This document shows, piece after piece, positions 7,303 through 15,720 of a DNA stretch of 58,999 nucleotides. The stretch is from Candidatus Latescibacterota bacterium. GTDB lineage: Bacteria; Latescibacterota; UBA2968; GCA-2709665. Numbering within the stretch: the stretch's first letter is position 1; each line of letters begins with the position of its first letter. The notes beneath the pieces are model-generated. The model had not been told where the DNA came from and did no database searches. It saw only the letters and a list, made by a program, of their open reading frames with translations. The translations under genes were made by a program, and so were the position numbers. The stretch is from contig JAGWBX010000052.1 of assembly GCA_021295655.1 (NCBI GenBank), forward strand, positions 47,644 through 106,642, in the 5' to 3' direction.

Positions 7303-10300
7303 ATGCGACGTGTGATTACAATGATCCTTGGCTTGGCGTTATTGGCAGTAACCAGCACGGCCGGCGGCGATACGCAGGATGTGCGGGTGCAGGGAATGCA
7401 GGGGACGGTGGACAGCATCCATCTGAAGTGGGGCGGACGGCGAACCGTTCCCGCCGTAAAAACCGGACCGGCCGCACACCTGCCCGCGGGCGGCTTCCAG
7501 GAGATGCTCAGGGACTTGCGAATCCGGAACCGCAAGACGCTGCTTGAGCTCAAACGGGACGTCGACGCGATGAACCTGGCACTGGAGGCAGGAACAGTCG
7601 GCGCGGATGAGACCCGCCTGCTGCTGGCCGATATCCGGATGCGTCGCATTGACGCGCGCGTGAGCCTGAACCTGATGGGCTTCATGAACCGCCTTGGGAA
7701 GCATGAGGGTCTGTCCGGTCGATGGGGTGAAACCGTGGGTATGTTCACGCCAACCCCGGCAACGCCGAACGTCCTGGTTGTCAATCGCACCCGTGGACCG
7801 ATGGCGGCGGACGTCCTGGACGCCGATACGGTACGTGTTGTGTATATTCCGGCGTTCTCGGGTTTCCGGAAAGAAGCCATGCCGGACAGGAATACCCTGG
7901 AGAAAGCGGCCCGCGTACAGGCAGAGGTATCCTTGCACAGCGCCGCGGCGGTGGCCGCCGCGGTAGAGGGACTCGACAATGCCCATGGCGGAGGCATTTC
8001 GGGCGCGTTAACGGTCGTTTCGGTATCGGATCCCACCGGGATGTACGCGCCGCCGGAATTGACTGAGGACGACGCGCCAGCGCGAGGAGTGCTGGTCTTT
8101 CCGTCCGTCATGGCGCCACGCCCCGAACGGTTGCTGCTGGATCGCGCGGAACCCGTTGCGATTCGGGATATGGAGGGCGTCGAGGTGGTCCACCTCGTTA
8201 ACAGCGACATGCTCGTGGAGCGCCTGAGCGCCGCACCGTCGGAACGCACCGCGGTCTTCGAACGAATGACCGGCACTGAATCGGGCTATTGGGCGCAACA
8301 CGGTGCGCTTTCCGTACCGGCAATGCGCGAACCGGGTTCTTCCCGGTCTGGTGTCACCGGGCGCACGGCGCCGCCTGCGGCGCTGGTGGCGGATCCACGT
8401 GGCCCGGCGGCATACAACCAGGGAGTCGGTCTGTTGGTTGCCGGCAAATTTGACGAAGCGAAGCGGCAATTTGAAGATGCGATCTCCGAAGACGACGGGT
8501 ACGCGCCTTCCTATGTGGGGCTGGGCAGGGTTTATATGGAGCAGGGCGCCGGGGAGGATGCGGAATATTACCTGAAGAAGGCGTTGAAGCGGTCGCCCGG
8601 GTCTCCTTCGGCGCTGAAGGCGCTCAGCGACGTGGCGATGCGTGGCGAGCACTGGGGGGACCAGAAGAAATGGTCTGGCCGGATTCTGGACCGGGATCCT
8701 CACAATCCGGAGGCACTCTATCGGCGTGCCATCGCCTACCGGGAATCGGGCAAGCACAAGGGGACGGTCGCGCGCTGGCTGGACTGGCGGAGGTCCGAGC
8801 GGCACTTCAGGCAACTCCTGGATAAAGCGCCGCAATACCGTGACGCATTGTATCAGTATGCGGTACTCAAACGATATGACAAGGCGTTTATTAAGGCGGT
8901 ACGCCTGGGTGAGAGTCAGGTGCGGATCAAACCGGACGAATTCATACACCGGCGCAGGCTGCGGCGCCTGTACCTGTATCTCCTGGACAATACAGACCCG
9001 AAGGACGCGCTGAAATGGATGCGCAGGCATGGTACCGAATACGCGCGATACTTCGAGGGCGAGGCCCTGCGGCTTGCCGGGCGAACGGCGCGCGCCGATT
9101 CGGTCCTGCGTTCCTGGCTTGCGTCGGACCCTTCCCTGAGCGTGATACCGGCCTATCTTTCATTGGCGCGCATTGCTTACGGACGCGACGACGTCGAGAC
9201 CGGAGAGGGCCATTATCATAGGGCGGTGGAAAGCATCCGGGACTCCCTGGACGCGCAACTGATGTATGACGACGTCAAATACGTCGTAACCACAGAGGAG
9301 ATGGATGCGTTTTCCGGACTGGAAACGCCGGAGGCCTATCGGGAGTTCTTCCGGAAGTTATGGGTGAGCCGGGACCCCACCCCCGCCGTGTCCCCCAACG
9401 TGCGGCTGGCCGAGCACTATCGGCGGATCCTGTATGCCGAACGGTATTACGTTTACGATGGATTCCGTACCTGGTTCTACGATCCGGACCAGGGCGATAA
9501 TATCCCGTACCCCAGTACGGTCGAATTGAACGACCGGTTCAACGATCCGGGTCTGATATATATACGTCACGGCCGCCCGTCGGATACGCAGAAGTTCTCA
9601 ATGGCCGAAGTCTGGCATTACTGGAAGACGGATGCGTTTGAGAAGATGGTGTTCAATTTCGTTGCAACGCCCAGCAGCATGGGTTCCAACTGGCGTCTCG
9701 TTGAGTCCCTGTCCGGTTCGGGGAACTATGGCCAGCGGCTGCGATGGGAGAATGAGAAACTCAGGCGCGAAGTCCGCAAGTCCGTGGAGACGGGGCTGCG
9801 GACGGACCGGCATACCTGGGAAGACGACGTGGATGACCACGATTACGATTCCTATCTGGCGTATTTCAAGGGCGAGGGGGGCAGGGGGGACGTCGAACTG
9901 TATTACGGAATGCCATTCAAGTCGTTGAAGAAAGACTACCGCCAGTTGCCCGATACGTCGGCGGTCTACGAGTACGGCCTGGCATTGCACGACATGCAAT
10001 GGAACCGGTACGAGAATCTGACGGGCTACGTGCGTAAATCCGACGTCGAACGGTCGCGTTACGAAGACCGGAGCTTTGGCGTACTCCGGTTTGCCGCGGA
10101 CCCCGACTCGGGCCACGCGGCGTTTTTCCTCAGACCTTCGCGGGACAATCTCCTGGGCGGCTGGAAACAGGACGTGCGAATTCCTGACTTTTCCGAGACG
10201 AGTCTGGAAATGAGCAGCGTCGTGCCGGCGTATGCGATCTGGCCCGACGTCAAGGGCAACGCAGGGTTCAACCTTCGCGGCATCCATGCCGTACCCAATC

Positions 10301-10638
10301 CCTCACTTCGATTCTCACGCAAGGATCCGGTGTACATCTATTTCGAGCTCTACAATCTGACGCCGGATAAGCGCGGCGCGACGTCCTTCGAGGTCTCCTA
10401 CGGGTTGACACGTCTGAAAAGGCAGGGCATCAGGCGGCTGCTCAGGATTTTCGGCAGCGGCAACAAGCCGGCCACAACCGTCACGGTGGAGCGCATCGGC
10501 GATACTCCGGATACAAGGGAGTCCCTGGCGCTGGACCTCAACAAAGCGGGCGCCGGAGAGTTTCTGCTGAAGGTAAAGGTCCGCGATCTCCACGCCGGCA
10601 CGGAGCGTGAGGAGACGGTGGAGCTGGTACTGGAATAG
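7303..10638 (+). CDS. Large secreted TPR protein with a degenerate GWxTD-type domain
   Basis: ATG 7303 follows a GGAG at 7290-7293 and gives an 1111-residue protein with a signal peptide (MRRVITMILGLALLAV). The N-terminal third is of unknown fold. TPR units start near residue 365 (AAYNQGVGLLVAGKFDEA, then YAPSYVGLGRVYMEQG). Around residues 680-770 comes a GWxTD-like domain recognised from RDPTPAVSPN, YRRILYAERYY and GLIYIRHGRPSD, but the GWxTD signature itself is replaced by RFNDPG. A C-terminal Ig-like segment carries VYIYFELYNLTPDKRG, shared with the other three GWxTD proteins here. The gene directly follows the sigma/anti-sigma pair and is probably in their regulon. It is likely periplasmic or surface-exposed; the role of GWxTD proteins is not established. 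Confidence 0.85.
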   Translation: MRRVITMILGLALLAVTSTAGGDTQDVRVQGMQGTVDSIHLKWGGRRTVPAVKTGPAAHLPAGGFQEMLRDLRIRNRKTLLELKRDVDAMNLALEAGTVGADETRLLLADIRMRRIDARVSLNLMGFMNRLGKHEGLSGRWGETVGMFTPTPATPNVLVVNRTRGPMAADVLDADTVRVVYIPAFSGFRKEAMPDRNTLEKAARVQAEVSLHSAAAVAAAVEGLDNAHGGGISGALTVVSVSDPTGMYAPPELTEDDAPARGVLVFPSVMAPRPERLLLDRAEPVAIRDMEGVEVVHLVNSDMLVERLSAAPSERTAVFERMTGTESGYWAQHGALSVPAMREPGSSRSGVTGRTAPPAALVADPRGPAAYNQGVGLLVAGKFDEAKRQFEDAISEDDGYAPSYVGLGRVYMEQGAGEDAEYYLKKALKRSPGSPSALKALSDVAMRGEHWGDQKKWSGRILDRDPHNPEALYRRAIAYRESGKHKGTVARWLDWRRSERHFRQLLDKAPQYRDALYQYAVLKRYDKAFIKAVRLGESQVRIKPDEFIHRRRLRRLYLYLLDNTDPKDALKWMRRHGTEYARYFEGEALRLAGRTARADSVLRSWLASDPSLSVIPAYLSLARIAYGRDDVETGEGHYHRAVESIRDSLDAQLMYDDVKYVVTTEEMDAFSGLETPEAYREFFRKLWVSRDPTPAVSPNVRLAEHYRRILYAERYYVYDGFRTWFYDPDQGDNIPYPSTVELNDRFNDPGLIYIRHGRPSDTQKFSMAEVWHYWKTDAFEKMVFNFVATPSSMGSNWRLVESLSGSGNYGQRLRWENEKLRREVRKSVETGLRTDRHTWEDDVDDHDYDSYLAYFKGEGGRGDVELYYGMPFKSLKKDYRQLPDTSAVYEYGLALHDMQWNRYENLTGYVRKSDVERSRYEDRSFGVLRFAADPDSGHAAFFLRPSRDNLLGGWKQDVRIPDFSETSLEMSSVVPAYAIWPDVKGNAGFNLRGIHAVPNPSLRFSRKDPVYIYFELYNLTPDKRGATSFEVSYGLTRLKRQGIRRLLRIFGSGNKPATTVTVERIGDTPDTRESLALDLNKAGAGEFLLKVKVRDLHAGTEREETVELVLE

Positions 10639-10946
10639 CCAGTATTCCTGACCCCTCCCGACCATGCAAACAGAGTTATCAGTGGCCGGTGGTCCGTGGA
10701 CAGTGGACAGTAGAAACCGAAAACAGGTGACGTCAACGCAATTGTGTGGACGACCGTGAATGGCGAGGCCCTCACTCCCCAACCCCCTCTCCCAGTGGGA
10801 GAGGGGGAAGAAAACCAGGCGGGCTGCAATTTGCGGACACACGCGGGTCCGTTTTGAAGTCGTTTGAGGTCCACCCGGACGAGTGAACGCAGAACTGCAG
10901 GATAGTTCTTCGCGTTTACCTGCCGCCAGCATGGAAGGCCTCTGAT
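10639..10946. other. Non-coding spacer with REP-like sequences
   Basis: The 308 bases between two GWxTD genes have no credible gene. They hold a GGACAGT-rich stretch near 10690-10712, where GTGGACAGTGGACAGT forms a short tandem repeat, and a strong 11-base inverted repeat at 10783-10807. Such stretches resemble dispersed intergenic repeats. A promoter for the downstream gene could lie here but was not identified. Confidence 0.6.
10783..10807. repeat. Perfect 11-base inverted repeat
   Basis: CCCCCTCTCCC and GGGAGAGGGGG flank a three-base AGT loop, giving a very stable hairpin. On neither strand is it followed by a U-run (the plus strand continues with AAGAAAACC), so it is better called a REP-type element than a rho-independent terminator. 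It might still slow polymerase or protect a 3' end. Confidence 0.75.
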
Positions 10947-13319
10947 ATGAGACTCCCACTTTTCTCTTTGATTGTCCTGATGGCGGCGGGTGTATCGCAC
11001 GCCGGGACGAAGGATGCGCGAAGGGATTCGCTGTATCGGGAGGCATTAGCGCAGGTCGGCAGAGTGCCTCCGGAAGCGAGTATAGAGGCGTTTGAACAGG
11101 TCTTGAAGCTGGACTGGAAGTTCGCGCCCGCGCACTTTGAGATTGCGAAACAATATATGGAAATGAACACGCCGCTCACGCGCCAGAGCGCGCGGAAAGC
11201 GCTGAATGAGGCGATGCGCCTCGACCCTGAGAACAAAGACTTTCAGATGACGCTTGGCGAATTGCTCAGCCGGCAGGGTTTCTGGTGGCATGCGGTGCGT
11301 CACTACGAAAAACTGTTACAAGCGGAGCCGGAAAACGCAGAGGCGTTGTACTGGGCCGGGTATTATGCAGCGCAGGATTATCTTCGCTATATCGACAGGC
11401 AGGACCCGTTCATCTATTTCGACAAGACCGTTGGACGGATGTTCTACTGGAAAAACTTCGCCATGCAGGACCTGGAACGTGCTACGACACATTTTCACCA
11501 GAGCATTGAAGCGGATCCAGCTCTACGAGGCCCATATTACCATCTTGGACTGCTGCATTATGAAACCGGACAGCCGGAAGAGATGATCATGGTCTTCAAT
11601 CGATTTCTGGAACAGGTATCGGAGGACAAGGATGCGTTCCTGTTCTGCGGTCTGGGGTACCAGATGCTGGGTGAAATGGACGTGGCGTATAGCTATTATA
11701 CACGTGCCCTGGAGCGGATGAGCAGCGAAGAGCGCGCCATGATCGAGGCCGTGGACATTCTCGCGTCGCCTGAGGATCGGAAGCGCCTGGTACAGGCGAT
11801 CGCGTATGCCGACAACGGCGGTAAGGATCGGACAGATGTCGCGCGGGAGCGTTTCTGGCGCAGGCATGATCCGCTGTTCCTGACGTCGTTCAACGAGCGG
11901 AAGATGGAACATTTCGGCCGTGTGGCGTACGCGAACCTGAGATACAGCCGCCCTTTCAAGGGTATCGCGGGATGGCGGACGGACACGGGCAAGACGTTTA
12001 TCAAGTTTGGACGGTACATTAAACGCGTTTCCTTCAGCAGGGCGAAAACCTGGTTTTATGAGACGTTTAGCATTTCGTTTAAAAGCAGCGACGGGATAGA
12101 CGGGTGGCGGTTTACTCTCGGGAAGGCCGGCGGGGAGAGTATGAGAGAGCAGTTGGCAAGTGTCCGTATAACGGACGATCGGGATATGTACAACGTCACA
12201 CGATGGAGGGATGACCTGGGCGATTTTTATTCCGGGAAAAATCGAATGGCCCTGCAGGACCGGCCTGCGCCACCCTCGCGGCATGTGTATCGAGATACGC
12301 CCCAGCGGTATATCGATCCGTATCGCGAGTTGAAATATCAGATGCCGCGCCAGGTCTCGGCGTTTCAGGAGCGCGACAGTATTCGCGTAGAATTCGCCTA
12401 CGCGATTCCTAAGGCACGGGTCCGGTTATCCGAACCGAACGGATTTCTGAATCTCGAGGATGGTGTGTTTCTGTTTGATGAACGTTGGGACGAGGTCTAC
12501 AGGAAGAAAATGGACGTAGCCACGCGGTGGCCGGATTACGACCGGGTCGCGGAAACAGTCCGCGACAGCCTGCGGCGCAACCACGTCGTTTCGTTCCGGA
12601 CATTGCGGGTCGCGCCCGAACCCCATCGCTTCGTGGTGGAGGTCCGGGACCGCGGTACCGGATCGATCGGAACGTTTCGCGAATACCGCGAGTTCCGGCC
12701 CGTGGACTCTCTATTGGCCATGAGCGATCTTCTCGTGGCTTCCGGCATCCAGCCGAAAACGGCGTTTCCCGAAGGACGCGACGACCTGCGCGTCATGCCC
12801 AATCCTCTCCACACCTATGGCCGGTCCGAGCCGGTCTTTATCTATCTGGAGATCTACAATCTCAAGAAAGACAGGTTCGGGCGGACCAAATACCGGATTT
12901 CCTACCGGTTGACGCGCCCGGACCGCGAGGAGATTCGGCCCGAACGGTTCGCCGTCCTGGATGCGCAGGGAGCGGGCGCCGCGGTGGAGATTCAGACCAT
13001 CGTGGAGGAATCGATCATCGAGAGCGAGGAAGAACTCCGGCGGGATGAACCTGAAGAGACCGTGAGTTATCGTGTCAAATACATCCTGCCGGAACGCAAT
13101 AAGATTTCCGAAGAGATCGAGAATACGCCGCGCACGAAAGAAGGCACCGAGACGACGGTCACGGCACAATACCGGGGAATTCAGAAGGATGACTTCACCT
13201 TCCTGCAGATCGACGCGACCAACGCCCCCGCCGGTTTCCACAAGCTGATCGTAACCGTGAAGGACCTCTACACCGGTCAGACCGCGGAACGGGACGTCGT
13301 GTTCCGGGTGGTAGAGTGA
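10947..13319 (+). CDS. Secreted TPR protein with GWxTD domain
   Basis: ATG 10947 lies behind a GGAAGG at 10933-10938 and begins a signal peptide (MRLPLFSLIVLMAAGVSHA) in a 790-residue protein. TPR-like helices occupy roughly residues 25-290, including FAPAHFEIAKQYMEM, DPALRGPYYHLGLLHYETGQ and DAFLFCGLGYQML. The GWxTD domain follows, with HDPLFLTSFNERKMEHFGRV leading to GWRTDTGKTFIKFGRY near residue 341. The C-terminal third has the PNPLHTYGRSEPVFIYLEIYN Ig-like segment and a charged Glu/Arg-rich stretch. It is a paralogue of 7303-10638, 25946-28072 and 28409-30442, with the signature intact here. About 300 bases separate it from the upstream gene, so it may have its own promoter. Its probable location is the periplasm or outer surface. 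Confidence 0.88.
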   Translation: MRLPLFSLIVLMAAGVSHAGTKDARRDSLYREALAQVGRVPPEASIEAFEQVLKLDWKFAPAHFEIAKQYMEMNTPLTRQSARKALNEAMRLDPENKDFQMTLGELLSRQGFWWHAVRHYEKLLQAEPENAEALYWAGYYAAQDYLRYIDRQDPFIYFDKTVGRMFYWKNFAMQDLERATTHFHQSIEADPALRGPYYHLGLLHYETGQPEEMIMVFNRFLEQVSEDKDAFLFCGLGYQMLGEMDVAYSYYTRALERMSSEERAMIEAVDILASPEDRKRLVQAIAYADNGGKDRTDVARERFWRRHDPLFLTSFNERKMEHFGRVAYANLRYSRPFKGIAGWRTDTGKTFIKFGRYIKRVSFSRAKTWFYETFSISFKSSDGIDGWRFTLGKAGGESMREQLASVRITDDRDMYNVTRWRDDLGDFYSGKNRMALQDRPAPPSRHVYRDTPQRYIDPYRELKYQMPRQVSAFQERDSIRVEFAYAIPKARVRLSEPNGFLNLEDGVFLFDERWDEVYRKKMDVATRWPDYDRVAETVRDSLRRNHVVSFRTLRVAPEPHRFVVEVRDRGTGSIGTFREYREFRPVDSLLAMSDLLVASGIQPKTAFPEGRDDLRVMPNPLHTYGRSEPVFIYLEIYNLKKDRFGRTKYRISYRLTRPDREEIRPERFAVLDAQGAGAAVEIQTIVEESIIESEEELRRDEPEETVSYRVKYILPERNKISEEIENTPRTKEGTETTVTAQYRGIQKDDFTFLQIDATNAPAGFHKLIVTVKDLYTGQTAERDVVFRVVE

Positions 13320-13469
13320 GGCACCGGGCATGCGGCGGAGCCGAGCCATATCCGATCGCCGTCGATCCATCAAGATGAATCGCAAATTCACATCGATCTC
13401 AGTCTCTTCATCCGACTCATTAACAGGCAATCACCCTGATCCCGTGAGCCATACTCCGGGAGTATCAAG

Positions 13470-15539
13470 ATGAAAGAGCTAACTGGTCTTAGCCTCCTGC
13501 TTCTGTTGACAGGCACCTGGTTCGCGCAGGACGCCCGCGCACAGGATTACACTCGCTGGAATCTGCCCGAGGGGGCCCTCATGCGGCTGGGCAAGGGTGA
13601 CGTGCACACCGTGGTCTGGTCGCCGGACGGCTCGCACCTGGCCGTGGGGGGCGCCCCCGGCATCTGGATCTACGATGCCCGCACCGGCGCCGAAGTCTCG
13701 CTGCTCACGGGCCACGTGTTCAGAGTCAATTCCGTGGCGTTTTCACCGGATGGGATGACGCTCGCCAGTGGCAGCCGGGACGATAGAATCCGGCTGTGGG
13801 ACGTGGCAACGGGTCAGACGATACGCATCCTCAAGAAACATACCTATGATGTCGAGTCCGTGACGTTCTCGCCGGATGGCACGATGCTGGCAAGCGGCGG
13901 ACGGGACGGTACCGCACGGTTGTGGGACGTGGACACGGGGGAGATAATTCACACACTCATGGGATATTCATCCTGGGTCAATTCCGTGGCGTTTTCGCCA
14001 GACGGGAAAACGGTGGCGAGCGCGCGCAGTGACGGTACGGTGCGGTTGTGGAACGTCGCCACCGGAATGAGTAAACACACACTTACAGGACATACCAACG
14101 TGGCCCATTCGGTGGCGTTTTCGCCGGATGGCACGACACTGGCAAGCGCCAGTCAGGACAGTACGGTGCGGTTGTGGGACGTGACCACGGGACAGGAAAA
14201 AGGCACTCTGGAAGGACATACCCAACGGGTGTATTCGGTGATGTTCTCCCCTGATGGATTGACGCTGGCAAGCGCCAGTTCGGACAGCACCGTGCGGTTG
14301 TGGGACGTCGCCACAGGGCTGGCAGAAGGCACCCTCACAGGACATACCGGTGGTGTACATTCAATCATGTTTTCGTCAGATGGGACGACGCTGTCAGGCG
14401 CCGGATGGGACGGAACGGTGAGGGTGTGGGAACTGGCCACCGGCCGCGAAGAAGACATCCTCACCCTAACGGGACATACCCGCGGGGTCAGGTCGGCTGC
14501 GTTTTCGCCGGACGGATCGACGCTGGCAAGCGGCTACAGTGTCGGTGTACGGTTTTGGGACCTGGCCACCGGACGGGGTGCGAAACTCCTCGAAGGCGAC
14601 CCGCGATGGGTCGAATCGGTGGCATATTCGCCGGATGGATCGACGCTGGCCAGCGGACATGGAGATCGTGCGGTACGGCTGTGGGACGCGGCCACGGGAC
14701 AGGAAAAAATCACATTGGAAGGGCATACCCGGTGGGTGTATTCGGTTGCGTTTTCGCCGGATGGGACCACACTGGCAAGCGCCGGCCGTGACAGTACGGT
14801 TCGTTTGTGGGACGTGTCGACAGGGCAGGAAAAGCACACCCTCAAGGGACATACCGGTGCGGTCTATTCGGTGGCGTTTTCACGGGATGGGAGGACGCTG
14901 GCCAGCGCCGGTCAGGACAGTACGGTTCGTTTGTGGGACGTGGCCACGCGACAGGAAGCAGGCACCCTCACAGGGCATACCCGTACCGTCCTTTCCCTGG
15001 TGTTTTCGCCCGATGGAACGACGCTGGCGGGCGGCGGCGGGGACGATATGATCCATCTGTGGGACCTGGCTACAGGGCATGTAAAGGGCACCCTCACTGC
15101 AACCCCCAGACCATTTCGCCACAGTTTCCAGGCGTTGGCGTTTTCTCCAGACGGGAATACGCTGGCAGGCGGCAGTCCGCAAAGGGCGGTGGTGCTGTGG
15201 GACGTGGACACACGTCAGGAAATGCGCATCCTCACTGGACATACCGATCCGGTCACCTCGGTGGTGTTTTCGCCGGACGGGACAGAGCTGGCGAGCGGCA
15301 GTCGGGACGGTACGATTCTGCTCTGGGACGTGTTGCGGTTTCATGTACCTCAACCCCTTTCCGCCGACTTCGACGGCGACGGGTCCGTGGGCTTTTCCGA
15401 CTTTCTGCAGTTTGCGGCGAAGTTCGGCCCGAACCTTGGCGACGCAGGGTATGACGCCCGCTTCGACCTGGACGGCGACGGTTCCGTCTGGCAAAGTGAT
15501 TTCTTGATCTTCCTGCGCAGCTTCGGCCGGAATCGATAA
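13470..15539 (+). CDS. Secreted WD40 protein (14 repeats) with C-terminal dockerin-like calcium module
   Basis: A signal peptide (MKELTGLSLLLLLTGTWFAQ) precedes 14 consecutive WD40 units of ~42 residues, each with the SVAFSPDGTTLASA and VRLWDVATG signatures. Fourteen is enough for two seven-bladed propellers. The last ~60 residues hold two DxDGDGSVxxxDF calcium loops (DFDGDGSVGFSDF and DLDGDGSVWQSDF), the layout of a type I dockerin-like module. In cellulosome systems dockerins bind cohesins; in other phyla such tails may act only as surface or sorting modules, and no cohesin is visible here. The protein is probably a secreted scaffold or binding platform. High unit similarity suggests recent amplification. 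The gene follows the GWxTD genes on the same strand with its own 150-base gap. Confidence 0.9.
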   Translation: MKELTGLSLLLLLTGTWFAQDARAQDYTRWNLPEGALMRLGKGDVHTVVWSPDGSHLAVGGAPGIWIYDARTGAEVSLLTGHVFRVNSVAFSPDGMTLASGSRDDRIRLWDVATGQTIRILKKHTYDVESVTFSPDGTMLASGGRDGTARLWDVDTGEIIHTLMGYSSWVNSVAFSPDGKTVASARSDGTVRLWNVATGMSKHTLTGHTNVAHSVAFSPDGTTLASASQDSTVRLWDVTTGQEKGTLEGHTQRVYSVMFSPDGLTLASASSDSTVRLWDVATGLAEGTLTGHTGGVHSIMFSSDGTTLSGAGWDGTVRVWELATGREEDILTLTGHTRGVRSAAFSPDGSTLASGYSVGVRFWDLATGRGAKLLEGDPRWVESVAYSPDGSTLASGHGDRAVRLWDAATGQEKITLEGHTRWVYSVAFSPDGTTLASAGRDSTVRLWDVSTGQEKHTLKGHTGAVYSVAFSRDGRTLASAGQDSTVRLWDVATRQEAGTLTGHTRTVLSLVFSPDGTTLAGGGGDDMIHLWDLATGHVKGTLTATPRPFRHSFQALAFSPDGNTLAGGSPQRAVVLWDVDTRQEMRILTGHTDPVTSVVFSPDGTELASGSRDGTILLWDVLRFHVPQPLSADFDGDGSVGFSDFLQFAAKFGPNLGDAGYDARFDLDGDGSVWQSDFLIFLRSFGRNR
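13630..15336 (+). repeat. Array of ~126-base coding repeats (WD40 units)
   Basis: Fourteen tandem units of about 126 bases encode the WD40 blades. Motifs such as GTGGCGTTTTCGCC and GGTTGTGGGACGTG recur almost unchanged at the DNA level, more than protein constraint alone would need, so unequal crossing-over or gene conversion is likely. Assemblies of such arrays can collapse or expand. Confidence 0.85.
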
Positions 15540-15604
15540 GGCGCTGGCGTTCCAGGTGTCGGAAAGCCCGGCTGTCTGTTGATCGCAGACGATTGTGTTT
15601 TTCG

Positions 15605-15700
15605 AAATGTAACTTAATAATATAATAAATCATATTATGTTTACTTTATTTTTAATTTTATTATTAGAAATATATATTAAATAATATTCAAATCTTATAT
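15605..15700. promoter_or_regulatory. AT-only island upstream of the GNAT fusion gene
   Basis: Only 8 of these 96 bases are G or C, in a window that is otherwise clearly GC-rich. The island ends about 20 bases before the ribosome binding site of the gene at 15721. Such a sequence could be an UP-element-rich promoter, a nucleoid-protein binding site or a curved DNA segment. A comparable island lies upstream of the gene ending at 30786 (32861-32953). Confidence 0.5.
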
Positions 15701-15720
15701 AGGTATGGGCGGAGGAGCCT

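Noticed and set aside
10783..10807. Strong hairpin as a terminator of the first GWxTD gene
   Set aside because: It is about 145 bases after the stop and has no U-run on either strand.
13630..15336. Regular repeats as a possible CRISPR array
   Set aside because: Units are about 126 bases, all coding, without unique spacers; they are WD40 blades.
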